46,823 nucleotides of DNA. Origin: Erythrobacter sp. UBA1916. GTDB lineage: Bacteria; Pseudomonadota; Alphaproteobacteria; Sphingomonadales; Sphingomonadaceae. This document shows positions 32,509 through 41,957 of this stretch, one piece after another (the stretch's first letter is position 1; each line of letters opens with the position of its first letter). A program made the position numbers and the translations under genes. The stretch lies in contig DDFY01000025.1 in assembly GCA_002337385.1 (NCBI GenBank), positions 1-46,823 on the forward strand, read 5' to 3'. The notes beneath the pieces are model-generated. The model saw only the letters and a list, made by a program, of their open reading frames with translations. It was not told where the DNA came from and made no database searches.

Positions 32509-33822
32509 ATGCTAACCTCAACCTATCTTCTCCGGCAGCAACGCTTCGGCCCGCTGTTCGTGACCCAGCTGTTCAACGCCTTCAACGACAACCTCTACAA
32601 GAACGCCATGGTGCTGTTCGTCGTCTATTCGGTCTACAATTCGGCCGAAGCGGAGACGGTGTTCTCGGGCGTCGCTTCTGGCCTGTTCATCCTGCCGTTT
32701 TTCCTGCTCTCGGCGCTTGCCGGGCAGCTGGCCGACATGCGCGACAAGGCGCGAATCATCCGCATCATCAAGGCGGCTGAGATCGGCATCATGTTCGTGG
32801 GCGCCATCGGGCTAACGCTCGCCTGGAAAGGTGTGCTGACCGAGGTTCTGGCCCTGCCGCTGATGCTGCTGGCGCTGTTTGCCATGGGCATCCATTCGAC
32901 CTTCATGGGGCCGATCAAATATTCGATCCTGCCGCAACACCTGCAGCCCAAAGAGGTGCTGGCGGGCACCGGGCTGGTCGAGGCGGGGACCTACTTGGCC
33001 ATCATGGCGGGCACGATCCTGGCCGGGTTCATCGAGGTCGAGATAGCCGCCGTGCTGGTGATCGTGATTGCCGCGCTGGGCTTTATCTCCAGCCGCAAGA
33101 TCCCCACGGCCCCCGCAATGGGCAACGTCGAACCGATCGATTACAACCCGCTTACCGCCTCGGTCCGCATCGTTGCCCGCACGATGCACAACCGCGAGGT
33201 GTTCTACGCCATTCTCGCGATCAGCTTCTTCTGGACCATCGGTGCGGTGCTGTTCATCCAGTTCCCGCCGCTAGCCAAGAACGTACTCATGGCAAGCAAG
33301 GAAGTGGCAAGCCTGTTCCTCGTCGTGTTCTCGATCGGCATTGCGATCGGCTCGGTGGCGATCAACGCGCTGCTGAAGGGCGATGTCTCGGCCCGGTTCT
33401 CGCCCGCCTCCGTGATTGCGATGGGGGTTATGGTAGCGCTGTTCTATCTCGTGTGCCGGCAGTGGAACGCCAGCCTCGAAAACACCGACCTGCTCAATAT
33501 CGCGCAGTTCGTGAGTCATCCGATGGCCTGGCTGGTGCTCGGCTCCTTGCTGATCATCGCCATCTTCGGCGGCATGTTCGTGGTGCCGCTTTACGCCTTC
33601 CTCACCACGCGCGTGGAAACGAGCGAGGCGAGTCGGACCGTGGCGGCGAACAACATCGTCAATGCCGGGGCGATGGTGGTCGGCTCCATCCTCGCGCTTG
33701 GGCTCAGCTTTTTCGGCGTTCCGCTGACCGAACAGCTTCTGCTCAGCGCTGGCATGTGCGTGATCTCGGCCTGGCTGGGCTGGCGGCTTTGGCAGGCAGA
33801 GAAGGCAGCCCGCCGCGCGTAA
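32509..33822 (+). CDS. MFS transporter, LplT-like
   Basis: A 437-residue protein with about 12 membrane helices. FVTQLFNAFNDNLYKNAMVLF and AMGIHSTFMGPIKYSILPQHL are characteristic of lysophospholipid transporters (LplT and the N-terminal half of Aas fusions). It probably flips lysophospholipids inward for re-acylation, but no acyltransferase is fused or adjacent. Its position opposite pgsA is consistent with a membrane-lipid role. Confidence 0.85.
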   Translation: MLTSTYLLRQQRFGPLFVTQLFNAFNDNLYKNAMVLFVVYSVYNSAEAETVFSGVASGLFILPFFLLSALAGQLADMRDKARIIRIIKAAEIGIMFVGAIGLTLAWKGVLTEVLALPLMLLALFAMGIHSTFMGPIKYSILPQHLQPKEVLAGTGLVEAGTYLAIMAGTILAGFIEVEIAAVLVIVIAALGFISSRKIPTAPAMGNVEPIDYNPLTASVRIVARTMHNREVFYAILAISFFWTIGAVLFIQFPPLAKNVLMASKEVASLFLVVFSIGIAIGSVAINALLKGDVSARFSPASVIAMGVMVALFYLVCRQWNASLENTDLLNIAQFVSHPMAWLVLGSLLIIAIFGGMFVVPLYAFLTTRVETSEASRTVAANNIVNAGAMVVGSILALGLSFFGVPLTEQLLLSAGMCVISAWLGWRLWQAEKAARRA

Positions 33823-33828
33823 TCCGCC

Positions 33829-34032
33829 TCAGGCGAAGAACACGAAGGCCGCGACGAAGCCAGAGCAATAGGTCGTCGCCGCGCTTTCGATATCGGCGCG
33901 CGAGAGGCCAAGCCGCAGATACCACGGCACACGCGGCTCAATCTCGCCCATTTCCGCAAAGACATGCGGCGGCAGCGAAGCCCTGAACGGGTGGCGGGCC
34001 GATTCGGAGGTCAGGACAAGTGCTCTTCTCAT
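33829..34032 (-). CDS. Small conserved-looking hypothetical protein
   Basis: A 67-residue protein from the ATG at 34032 (MRRALVLTSES); an in-frame ATG at 34062 would add ten residues. It reads PPHVFAEMGEIEPRVPWYLRLGLSR, then ends in a hydrophobic TYCSGFVAAFVFFA tail that could anchor in the membrane. The longer minus-strand frame through this point only shadows the ThDP gene. It ends 7 bp from the MFS gene stop. I recall similar short proteins in Erythrobacteraceae without a known function. Confidence 0.6.
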   Translation of the reverse strand: MRRALVLTSESARHPFRASLPPHVFAEMGEIEPRVPWYLRLGLSRADIESAATTYCSGFVAAFVFFA

Positions 34033-34158
34033 GGAGAGGCAGGTTAAGAATTTCGTAACCATTGGCGAGCGCACAAAGGCCCATGTCCTCAAGGGGGACA
34101 GGTCGCCCCCGATCTCCTCCGCTTGCCGAGGCCGAGACGCCGCGCTAGCCCGTTGCCG

Positions 34159-35847
34159 ATGAAACCACCTGCCACCACTCCGCTCACCGCAGCCCAGCTG
34201 CTCGTCGCCTGCCTTGCCGAACAGGGATGTGACCGCGTGTTCACCGTTCCCGGCGAAAGCTTCCTGCCCGTGCTCGATGCTCTGGCCGACGGTTCTCTGC
34301 CCGGTGGCGGGGCGATCGACGTCGTCACCTGCCGGCAGGAGGGCGGCGCCGCTTTCATGGCCTGCGCCGACGGGGCGATGCGGATGCAGCCGGGTGTGGC
34401 CTTCGTCACCCGCGGCCCCGGCGCGACCAACGCCAGCATCGGCGTGCATGTGGCGATGCAGGATTCGCAGCCGATGATCCTGTTTATCGGCGACGTGGAC
34501 CGCACGATGCGCGACCGCGAGGGCTTTCAGGAGATGGACTTCTCCGCCTTCTTTGGCCCGATCTGCAAGTGGTCGGCCCGGATCGACGATCCTGCCCGCA
34601 TTCCCGAATATGTCGCGCGCGCATGGTCGACCGCCATTTCCGGTCGGCCCGGCCCGGTGGTGCTCGCCCTGCCCGAGGACATGCTGCACGAGGCCGACAT
34701 CGCCGCCACGCCGCGTCCGGCGGTAGTGCGCCCGGCCCAGCCGCCCTGCCCCGATGCGGTGTCCACGCTGATGGCCATGATCGGCGATGCCGCGGCGCCA
34801 GTGGCGATCGTTGGGGGGGCTGGCTGGCACGAGAAAGCGCGCGAGCATTTCACCGAGTTTGCCGAGCGAATCGGCCTGCCCGTTGCCACCGCCTTTCGCC
34901 GTCAGGACGCGCTGCCACCGTCCTCGCCCGTCTATGCCGGGAACCTCGGCTATGGCCCCAATCCCAAGCTGGTCAGCCGCATCAAGGAGGCCGATCTGGT
35001 GCTGGTGGTCGGCGCGCGACTCGGTGAGGCGACCACCGACGGTTACACCCTCATCACGCCCGAGCATCCCGATCAGGTTCTGGTCCACGTCCACCCCGAT
35101 CCCGCAGAGCTGGGCCGCGTCTATCGCACCGACCTTGCCATCTGCGCCGACCCGGAAGAATTCTCCGAAAGCGCCGCCTTGTGGGACGATGGCAGCATCA
35201 TCGCCTTCGATGCCGGAGCGCAGGCCCATGCCGAATGGGTAGAATGGAACACCCCGCGCGAAGAGGCGCTGTTCCCGCTCGATCTCGCCCGCGCGCTGGC
35301 AAGCGCGCGCAAGCTGCTTCCCGGCGACTCGATCATCTGCAACGGCGCGGGCAATTTCTCGGGCTGGTGGCACCGCTACTGGCCCTATGCCGGGTTCCCC
35401 TCGCAGCTTGCCCCCACCGCAGGCGCGATGGGCTACGGCATTCCCTCAGCCGTCGCCGCCGCGCTGCGCTTCCCAGAGCGCTGCGTGCTGGCCGTGTGCG
35501 GCGACGGCGACTTCCTGATGAACGCGCAGGAACTGGCAACCGCCGCCCAGCACGGGGCGAACCTGTTGGTGATCGTGTTCGACAACTCCGCCTATGGCAC
35601 GATCCGCATGCATCAGGAGCGCGAATATCCGGGCCGCATCTCCGCGACTCGCCTCGCCAACCCCGACTTTGCCATGATGGGCCGCAGCTACGGCGCCTGG
35701 GCCGAAGTGGTCAGCACCAATGCCGAGTTCGACACCGCGCTTGAACAGGCCATGCAAAAGGACGGCCTGCGCCTGATCCACTGCCTGACCGATATCGAGC
35801 AGCTCAGCGCTGGCGGGGCGACGATCAGCGGGTTGCGCGGGGCCTAG
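34159..35847 (+). CDS. Thiamine-diphosphate-dependent enzyme, acetolactate synthase-like
   Basis: A 562-residue three-domain ThDP enzyme from the ATG at 34159. The Pyr domain has the catalytic glutamate in FTVPGESFLPVLDAL, a central DHS-like domain has PVAIVGGAGWHEKA, and the PP domain binds ThDP-Mg2+ through GDGDFLMNAQEL-N25-DNSAYGT. The overall plan fits large-subunit-like acetolactate synthases and benzoylformate-type decarboxylases. No ilvN small subunit is adjacent, so a biosynthetic AHAS is unlikely and the substrate remains open. The stop overlaps the convergent EVE gene stop by 4 bp. Confidence 0.85.
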   Translation: MKPPATTPLTAAQLLVACLAEQGCDRVFTVPGESFLPVLDALADGSLPGGGAIDVVTCRQEGGAAFMACADGAMRMQPGVAFVTRGPGATNASIGVHVAMQDSQPMILFIGDVDRTMRDREGFQEMDFSAFFGPICKWSARIDDPARIPEYVARAWSTAISGRPGPVVLALPEDMLHEADIAATPRPAVVRPAQPPCPDAVSTLMAMIGDAAAPVAIVGGAGWHEKAREHFTEFAERIGLPVATAFRRQDALPPSSPVYAGNLGYGPNPKLVSRIKEADLVLVVGARLGEATTDGYTLITPEHPDQVLVHVHPDPAELGRVYRTDLAICADPEEFSESAALWDDGSIIAFDAGAQAHAEWVEWNTPREEALFPLDLARALASARKLLPGDSIICNGAGNFSGWWHRYWPYAGFPSQLAPTAGAMGYGIPSAVAAALRFPERCVLAVCGDGDFLMNAQELATAAQHGANLLVIVFDNSAYGTIRMHQEREYPGRISATRLANPDFAMMGRSYGAWAEVVSTNAEFDTALEQAMQKDGLRLIHCLTDIEQLSAGGATISGLRGA

Positions 35848-36257
35848 GCAGCCTCGCGCGACATACGCAGAATCTCGTCCCATTCCTTAACGGTAAGCTC
35901 GGCCACGGAGAGGCGGCCGAGCCGCACCAGCTCGATCCCCTCAAGCGCGGGATTGGCCTTGATCGCCTTCAGCGTGACGGGGCTCGGCACCGGCTCGACA
36001 GGCTTGAACTTCACAGTCGGCCACTTGCCTTCCGCGTCGGTCGGATCGATCAGACCGTCTTCGCTTACCTCAGCGATACCGACGATCTCCAACCCCTTGT
36101 TCGAATGATAGAAAAAGGCGAGATCGCCTGTCTTCATCGTGCGCAGATTGTTGGCCGCACGGTGGTTGCGGACCCCGTCCCAGACCGTCTCGCCATCGCG
36201 CAACAGGTCGTCCCATGAGTATTTGAACGGTTCCGATTTGATCAGCCAGCGATGCAA
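35844..36257 (-). CDS. EVE domain protein
   Basis: A 137-residue single-domain EVE/PUA-like protein (MHRWLIKSEPFKYSWDDLL, WDGVRNHRAANNLRTMKTGD, AFFYHSN). These small proteins are thought to read modified nucleobases or bind RNA, but the ligand is not known. It is convergent with the ThDP gene and divergent from the GGDEF-EAL gene. Confidence 0.92.
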   Translation of the reverse strand: MHRWLIKSEPFKYSWDDLLRDGETVWDGVRNHRAANNLRTMKTGDLAFFYHSNKGLEIVGIAEVSEDGLIDPTDAEGKWPTVKFKPVEPVPSPVTLKAIKANPALEGIELVRLGRLSVAELTVKEWDEILRMSREAA

Positions 36258-36333
36258 CGAACAGCCCTCCAGTTCTCGCGCCTATTTTTCAGCCCCGGCC
36301 TAGCCGCGCGACGCCGCGAGCGCAATTAACCGG

Positions 36334-38067
36334 ATGTTGAATGTGTTGCGCGAGAAGCAGTCATCGGCCTTGGGGACCTGTCAGCAAGAACTGCCTATGC
36401 ACGACCACAACAAACACAACAGGTTAGAGAACCGCAGCGGCAAAGCTGACCACGATATCGTGGCGCTGGGCATCGCAATTTCGGCAATCATCCTTTTCGT
36501 GGGTACGGGCGGCAGCCTGATGCCGAAGATCGTCCACTCGTGGATGACTGACACCTATTCACCCGACGTCCTGCTGTCGAATGCGGTCCTGCTCAATATC
36601 GCGCTGCTGATCTTCGGCTGGCGGCGGTACAACGACCTCAACAAGGAAGTGTGCGAAAGGCGGCTGGCCGAAAAGCGTGCGCAGCAGCTGGCCGAGATCG
36701 ATCCGCTCACCGGATGTTTCAACCGGCGCGCCGGCCTGCCCGCAATCGACCGGATGCTGGCCGAGGCTTCTCGCCGCGGGAAAGAGGTCGCAGTGATGCT
36801 GCTCGACCTCGACAACTTCAAGCAGGTCAACGATTTCAACGGCCACCAGCTTGGCGATCGGGTGCTTGTTGCCGTGGCCCAACGGCTCTCCTCCGCGCTG
36901 CCTGCCGGAAGCATCACTATCCGCATGGGCGGCGACGAGTTCGCCTGCGCCCTTCCCTATGCTCGCAATGGTCGGGCGAAGATCGAGAACATTGCCGCCG
37001 ATCTGACGGAACAGGTCAGAGCGCCAATCGTGCACGAAGGGTTTGAGGTCGAAGTCAGCATTTCGCTCGGCATTGCCACAACCGACGCCGACGATACCGA
37101 CGACGCGGAATTGACCTCCGAAACGCTTATCCACCGCGGCGACATCGCGATGTATCAGGCCAAGAAGAGCGGACGGAACCGCTTCTTCTTCTTCGAGCCC
37201 GAGATGGAAGCGGAACTGCTCTTCCGCAACGAACTGGAAGGGGCCATTCGCCGCGGCATCGCGCAGGATGAATTCGTGCCCTATTACGAACAGCAGATCG
37301 ATCTGATGACCGGCGAGCTGGTCGGATTCGAGATGCTGGCGCGCTGGAATTCGCCGCAATATGGCCTGGTTAATCCCGAAGTTTTCATCCCGGTCGCGGA
37401 GGAAAGCGAGCTGATCTCCGACCTTTCCGAAGTGCTGATCCGCAAGGCGCTGATCGACGCCAAGGACTGGGATCCGCGTCTGACCTTGTCGGTCAATATC
37501 TCGCCCGTGCAGATGCGCGATCCCTGGTTCGCCCAGAAGCTGCTGCAGGTGCTGGTGGAGACGGGCTTCCCGCCCACGCGACTCGTCATCGAAATCACCG
37601 AAACCTCGCTGCACGAAAACATCGCTTCCGTCCGCGAGATTGCCACCAGTCTCAAGAACCAGGGCATCAAGATCAGCCTTGATGATTTCGGCACCGGCTA
37701 TGCAAGCCTCGCACAGCTGAGCAACCTGCCGTTTGACTGCCTGAAGATCGACCGCAGCTTCGTGGCCGAACTGTCCAAAAGCACGAAGGGCTCCGAGCTG
37801 GTGGAGGCCATCGTCTCGCTCGGCCAAGGGCTGAACCTGCCGATCACCGCCGAAGGGATCGAGACCCCCGAAGTGCTTGAGGCGTTGCAACGCTTCGGCG
37901 AGCTCAAGGGACAGGGCTATCTCTATGGTCGCCCTGAAGATGCCGCGACGACGCGCGAGCGGCTCGGCCTTGGCAAATGCGCAGACGGCGAAGCTCCTGC
38001 AAGCGAGCCAGCCATCGACAACAACGCTTCTGCCGCTCCCGCTATCGAAGGTCGTCTCGCGGGCTGA
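36334..38067 (+). CDS. Membrane-bound GGDEF-EAL protein (cyclic-di-GMP turnover)
   Basis: Up to 577 residues; an ATG at 36397 gives 556. Neither start has a clear Shine-Dalgarno sequence. Two membrane helices (HDIVALGIAISAIILFVGTGG and a second near LSNAVLLNIALLIFGW) precede the GGDEF domain with an intact GGDEF motif (IRMGGDEFACALP) but no visible RxxD inhibitory site. The EAL domain has ExL as EML (GFEMLARW), DDFGTGYASLAQL, LKIDRSFV and AEGIETPE. Both halves look catalytically possible, so the direction of turnover cannot be decided from sequence. Confidence 0.9.
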   Translation: MLNVLREKQSSALGTCQQELPMHDHNKHNRLENRSGKADHDIVALGIAISAIILFVGTGGSLMPKIVHSWMTDTYSPDVLLSNAVLLNIALLIFGWRRYNDLNKEVCERRLAEKRAQQLAEIDPLTGCFNRRAGLPAIDRMLAEASRRGKEVAVMLLDLDNFKQVNDFNGHQLGDRVLVAVAQRLSSALPAGSITIRMGGDEFACALPYARNGRAKIENIAADLTEQVRAPIVHEGFEVEVSISLGIATTDADDTDDAELTSETLIHRGDIAMYQAKKSGRNRFFFFEPEMEAELLFRNELEGAIRRGIAQDEFVPYYEQQIDLMTGELVGFEMLARWNSPQYGLVNPEVFIPVAEESELISDLSEVLIRKALIDAKDWDPRLTLSVNISPVQMRDPWFAQKLLQVLVETGFPPTRLVIEITETSLHENIASVREIATSLKNQGIKISLDDFGTGYASLAQLSNLPFDCLKIDRSFVAELSKSTKGSELVEAIVSLGQGLNLPITAEGIETPEVLEALQRFGELKGQGYLYGRPEDAATTRERLGLGKCADGEAPASEPAIDNNASAAPAIEGRLAG

Positions 38068-38126
38068 CCAGCTTCACGGCGCCGCACCCATTGCCACCGG
38101 GCGGCACGCGCCCTACTTGCCACGGC

Positions 38127-38936
38127 ATGCGCGTAGAATTCACCAAGATGCACGGCCTGGGCAACGATTTCGTGGTCATCGATGACCGCGCCGATCGCCT
38201 GCCCGACTTCGCGCCCGAACGGGTGCGACACTTGGCCGATCGCCATATCGGGATCGGCTGCGACCAATTCATCCTCCTGAAGCCGAGCGCCACGGCCACC
38301 TGCCGCATGGTCATCCACAATGCCGATGGCGGCGAGGTCGAAGCCTGCGGCAACGCCAGCCGCGCGGTCGGCCTCTTGCTGGGCGAACCGGCGACACTGG
38401 AAACGCTCGGCGGCACGATTGCCACCCGCCCCGATAGCGCCGGGATCAGCGTCGACATGGGCGAGCCGCGCTTTGGCTGGGACGAAATCCCGCTCGCCTA
38501 TGCGATGGACACGCTGGCGATGCCGCTCGGCTGGGACGCGCTGGAGCAGCCTGTGGCGGTCAATGTCGGCAATCCGCATGCGATCTTCTTCGTACCCGAT
38601 TGCGACGCGGTGCCGCTTGACGAGCTTGGCCCGCAGATCGAGCACGACGAGGTGTTTCCCGAGCGGGTAAACGTCAACGTGGCGACCATTGTGGACCGAG
38701 AAACGATCCGTCTGCGCGTGTGGGAGCGCGGTGTAGGCCTCACCCGCGCCTGCGGCACCGGCGCCTGCGCGACGGCGATCGCAGCCATGCGGCGCGGGCT
38801 GACCGAGCGCGACGTCACGGTCATGCTCCCCGGCGGTGCGCTGCGGATCGGCTGGGGCGAAGATAACCGCATCACCATGACTGGCCCTGCCGCGGTCAGC
38901 TTTCGCGGCAGCTTTGCATGGGACGACTTTTCTTGA
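38127..38936 (+). CDS. dapF: Diaminopimelate epimerase
   Basis: A 269-residue enzyme converting LL- to meso-diaminopimelate for lysine and peptidoglycan. The start at 38127 (MRVEFTKMHGLGNDF) is the family's standard beginning; the frame upstream is spurious. The two catalytic cysteines are C74 (EACGNASRA) and C209 (RACGTGACAT). Its end overlaps mtaB by 19 bp. Confidence 0.96.
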   Translation: MRVEFTKMHGLGNDFVVIDDRADRLPDFAPERVRHLADRHIGIGCDQFILLKPSATATCRMVIHNADGGEVEACGNASRAVGLLLGEPATLETLGGTIATRPDSAGISVDMGEPRFGWDEIPLAYAMDTLAMPLGWDALEQPVAVNVGNPHAIFFVPDCDAVPLDELGPQIEHDEVFPERVNVNVATIVDRETIRLRVWERGVGLTRACGTGACATAIAAMRRGLTERDVTVMLPGGALRIGWGEDNRITMTGPAAVSFRGSFAWDDFS

Positions 38937-40126
38937 GCCGTTCATCGCAAGCTGTCGTGCCCGAAGTCATTTCGTTGGGCTGTCGCCTCAACATCGCCGA
39001 GAGCGAGCGCATCCGCGCGCTGGTGGCGGGGGAAGACAATCTGGTGGTGGTCAATTCCTGCGCCGTCACCTCTGAGGCCGTGCGCCAGACCCGGCAGGCG
39101 ATCCGCCGTGCGCGCCGCGCCAATCCCGATGCCCGCCTGCTGGTGACCGGCTGCGCCGCTGATATCGAGCGCCAGCAGCTGGCCGCCATGCCCGAAGTCG
39201 ATGGTCTCATCGCCAATGCCGAGAAGCTCGACGCGCGGGTGTGGAACGTGCCCGAGCCCGAACGCACCCCGCCGCCGCTGCACACCCGCGCCTTCATCGC
39301 GGTGCAGAACGGCTGCGACCATGCCTGCACTTTCTGCGTGATCCCGCAAGGGCGCGGGTCCAGCCGCTCGCTCACCGTGGACGAGGTGCTGCAAGAGGTG
39401 GAAGCCCATCTCGATCAGGGTGCGCCCGAAATCGTGCTGACCGGGGTCGACGTGACCAGTTGGGGTCATGATCTGCCCGGCTCCCCCACCCTCGGCTCGC
39501 TGGTTCGCGCCGTGCTCGACGCTTTCCCCGATCTGCATCGGCTGCGCATGTCCTCGCTCGACGGGGTGGAAATCGACGCCGAGCTGTTCGACCTGTTCGC
39601 CAACGAGCGCCGCGTGATGCCGCACCTGCACCTCTCTTTGCAGCATGGGGCGGACCTGATCCTCAAGCGCATGAAGCGTCGCCACAGCCGTGCCGATGCG
39701 CTCAATCTGGTAGCCCGGCTAAAGGAAGCACGACCCGAGATCGCCGTGGGGGCCGACATCATCGCCGGCTTTCCTACCGAGACCGAAGCGCACCACGCCG
39801 ATAACCTTGCGATCATTGCCGAGCTTCCGGTCGTCCACGGCCACGTCTTCCCCTATTCGCCGCGCCCCCGCACTCCTGCCGCGCGGATGCCGCAGATTGA
39901 GAAACCCGTGATCCGCCAGCGAGCCGCAGAACTGCGCGAGGCCGTCGCCAAGGCGCGGCAGCATTGGCTCGAAAGCCTTGTGGGCGAAGCGCTAAGCGTG
40001 CTTACCGAAAGCGACGGCACCGGCTATGCTGGCAACTTCGCACGGGTGAAGCTGCCCGAAGGCACTGCGCCGGGCACGATCACCACCGTAATTCCCACCC
40101 AAGTGACAGAAGGCCTGCTGGTTTGA
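38918..40126 (+). CDS. mtaB: tRNA t6A37 methylthiotransferase MtaB
   Basis: A 402-residue radical-SAM methylthiotransferase that turns t6A37 into ms2t6A in tRNA. The N-terminal UPF0004 domain has three cluster cysteines (SLGCRLN, NSCAVTSE, VTGCAAD). The radical SAM motif is GCDHACTFC, and a short TRAM-like end follows (YAGNFARVKLP). The LGCRLN and VNSCAVT context favours MtaB over MiaB or RimO. The start lies inside dapF and the stop overlaps ftsY. Confidence 0.92.
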   Translation: MGRLFLSRSSQAVVPEVISLGCRLNIAESERIRALVAGEDNLVVVNSCAVTSEAVRQTRQAIRRARRANPDARLLVTGCAADIERQQLAAMPEVDGLIANAEKLDARVWNVPEPERTPPPLHTRAFIAVQNGCDHACTFCVIPQGRGSSRSLTVDEVLQEVEAHLDQGAPEIVLTGVDVTSWGHDLPGSPTLGSLVRAVLDAFPDLHRLRMSSLDGVEIDAELFDLFANERRVMPHLHLSLQHGADLILKRMKRRHSRADALNLVARLKEARPEIAVGADIIAGFPTETEAHHADNLAIIAELPVVHGHVFPYSPRPRTPAARMPQIEKPVIRQRAAELREAVAKARQHWLESLVGEALSVLTESDGTGYAGNFARVKLPEGTAPGTITTVIPTQVTEGLLV

Positions 40127-41052
40127 CCGATAGCGCACCGTCCTGGACGCAGAAGCTGTTCGGCGGCTTCCGAAAGACCTCCGAACGCCTTGCCGACAAC
40201 CTCACCGGGGTGGTCGGCTCGGCCACGCTTGACGATGCCACGCTCGACGAGGTCGAGGATGCGCTGATCCTGTCGGACCTTGGCCCCTCGGCTGCTGCGC
40301 GCATCCGGGCCAAACTGTCGGAGAAGCGCTTCGGCCTCACCATCACCGAACAGGAACTGAAAGAGGCGGTGGCCGAAGAGATCGCCGCCATCCTGCGCCC
40401 GGTGGCCAAACCGCTGGAAGTCACCGCCTTCCCGCGCCCGCAAGTGATCCTCGTCATCGGGGTCAACGGCTCGGGCAAGACCACCACCATCGCCAAGCTC
40501 GCGCACTGGTTTCAGGAAGACGACTACGGCGTGCTGCTGGCGGCAGGCGACACCTTCCGCGCTGCGGCCATCGGTCAGCTCAAGGTATGGGCCGAGCGCA
40601 TCGGCGCGCCGATCATCACTGGCCCCGAAGGCGGCGACCCGGCCAGCATCGTGTTCGACGCGGTCAAGCAGGCCACCGACACCGGGATCGACGCGCTGGT
40701 GGTCGACACCGCCGGACGCCTCCAGAACAAGCGCGAGCTGATGGACGAGCTGGCAAAAATTCGCCGCGTGCTTGGCCGCCTCAACCCCGAAGCGCCGCAT
40801 GATGTGGTGCTGGTGCTCGATGCCACCAACGGACAGAATGCGCTCTCACAGATCGAGATCTTCAAGGAGGTGGCGGGTGTCACCGGCCTGATCATGACCA
40901 AGCTCGACGGCACCGCGCGCGGCGGTGTGCTGGTGGCGGCGGCCGAGCAATATGGCTTGCCAATCCATGCCATCGGCGTGGGCGAGAAGCTCGACGATCT
41001 GCGCCCGTTCGACCCCGATCTGGTCGCGCGCGTGATTGCCGGGGTGGCTTGA
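40123..41052 (+). CDS. ftsY: Signal recognition particle receptor FtsY
   Basis: A 309-residue SRP-GTPase that docks ribosome-SRP complexes at the membrane. The start is TTG at 40123, overlapping the mtaB stop as TTGA, because the reading-frame sequence before it is a shadow of mtaB. It has a short N-terminal stretch, an N domain (LTGVVGSATLDDATLDEVEDAL) and a G domain: GVNGSGKTTTIAKLA, DTAGRL, TKLDGTARGG and GVGEKLDDLRPF. The acidic A domain of enterobacterial FtsY is absent, as is usual in this group. Confidence 0.96.
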   Translation: MTDSAPSWTQKLFGGFRKTSERLADNLTGVVGSATLDDATLDEVEDALILSDLGPSAAARIRAKLSEKRFGLTITEQELKEAVAEEIAAILRPVAKPLEVTAFPRPQVILVIGVNGSGKTTTIAKLAHWFQEDDYGVLLAAGDTFRAAAIGQLKVWAERIGAPIITGPEGGDPASIVFDAVKQATDTGIDALVVDTAGRLQNKRELMDELAKIRRVLGRLNPEAPHDVVLVLDATNGQNALSQIEIFKEVAGVTGLIMTKLDGTARGGVLVAAAEQYGLPIHAIGVGEKLDDLRPFDPDLVARVIAGVA

Positions 41053-41109
41053 GCCTGATTTTAGAACACACCCGCTCGCCCCGAGCGGACCAGAGAGTGT
41101 TGGGATAGC

Positions 41110-41763
41110 ATGACCACCGAAGCCACCAAGAAGAAACCTGCCAGCGGCTGGCTCAACATCGCGGTCGACTACGGCCCGCTGCTGGTGTTCTTCCTCGCCT
41201 ACAAGTGGTTCTCGCCCGAGGGCGACGGCGATAACGCGGCAGGCGAAATCCTTGCTGTCATCAAGGGCACCGGCGCCTTCATCATCGCCTCGCTGGTGGC
41301 GCTGGCGGTGAGCAAGCTGCGGCTCGGCAAGATCAGCCCGATGCTGTGGCTCTCAACCGTGCTGATCGTCGGCTTCGGCGCGCTGACGATCTACTTCCAG
41401 GACGAGCGCTTCATCGAGTGGAAGCCGACCGTGATCTACCTCGGCTTCGGCGTAATGCTGCTGGGCGGCTGGATCAGGGGCAAGGCGCTGCTCAAGGTGC
41501 TGTTGGAGACCGCCTTCGAGGGTTTGAGCGACGAAGGCTGGCTCAAGCTGTCGCGCAACTGGGGGATTTTCTTCCTGTTTCTCGCCGTGCTCAACACCAC
41601 GCTGCTTTACACGCTGAGCTTCGAGAGCTGGCTGGCGGCAAAGCTGTGGCTGTTCATGCCCCTGTCGTTCCTGTTCACCTTCACCCAGATCCCGATGCTG
41701 CTGAAGCATGGGCTGTCGCTGGGGGATGAGGAAGAGGTCGTGCAGAACCCACCGCACGACTAG
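41110..41763 (+). CDS. yciB: Inner-membrane septation protein YciB/IspZ
   Basis: A 217-residue membrane protein with five or six helices, including DYGPLLVFFLAYKWF, LWLSTVLIVGFGALTIYFQD and KLSRNWGIFFLFLAVLNTTL, all family marks. YciB proteins are linked to envelope and septum function. It lies 57 bp after ftsY and is probably co-transcribed. Confidence 0.93.
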   Translation: MTTEATKKKPASGWLNIAVDYGPLLVFFLAYKWFSPEGDGDNAAGEILAVIKGTGAFIIASLVALAVSKLRLGKISPMLWLSTVLIVGFGALTIYFQDERFIEWKPTVIYLGFGVMLLGGWIRGKALLKVLLETAFEGLSDEGWLKLSRNWGIFFLFLAVLNTTLLYTLSFESWLAAKLWLFMPLSFLFTFTQIPMLLKHGLSLGDEEEVVQNPPHD

Positions 41764-41845
41764 CTTTCCTACTCACGCGGCGATGTGCTTGGCGGGCGAC
41801 CATGCCTCACCCGCCTGCCTCAGCTGCCGCGCCAATCCCGCACAG

Positions 41846-41929
41846 GTGTCAACTTCGCCGTATTGGCGCGACGTCTTGCGATTCCGGGAAAAACCGCGCC
41901 TTGCGAGCGCCAGCGAAGTGTCAACTTCG
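41846..41929. repeat. Paired GTGTCAACTTCG repeats in the yciB-kup gap
   Basis: The 12-mer GTGTCAACTTCG occurs at 41846-41857 and 41918-41929. The second copy sits in a small hairpin (CGAAGT-GTCA-ACTTCG). On the minus strand that hairpin follows the kup stop by about 29 bases and is followed by GCGCGGTTTTTCCC, which might end kup transcription. The gap holds no gene. Confidence 0.4.
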
Positions 41930-41957
41930 TCAAGCAACCGTGCCGTGGCGGCGCTGG

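Noticed and set aside
33829..35373. A 514-codon minus-strand frame across the ThDP gene
   Set aside because: Only its last 67 codons look like a real protein; the rest is antisense to a clear ThDP enzyme.
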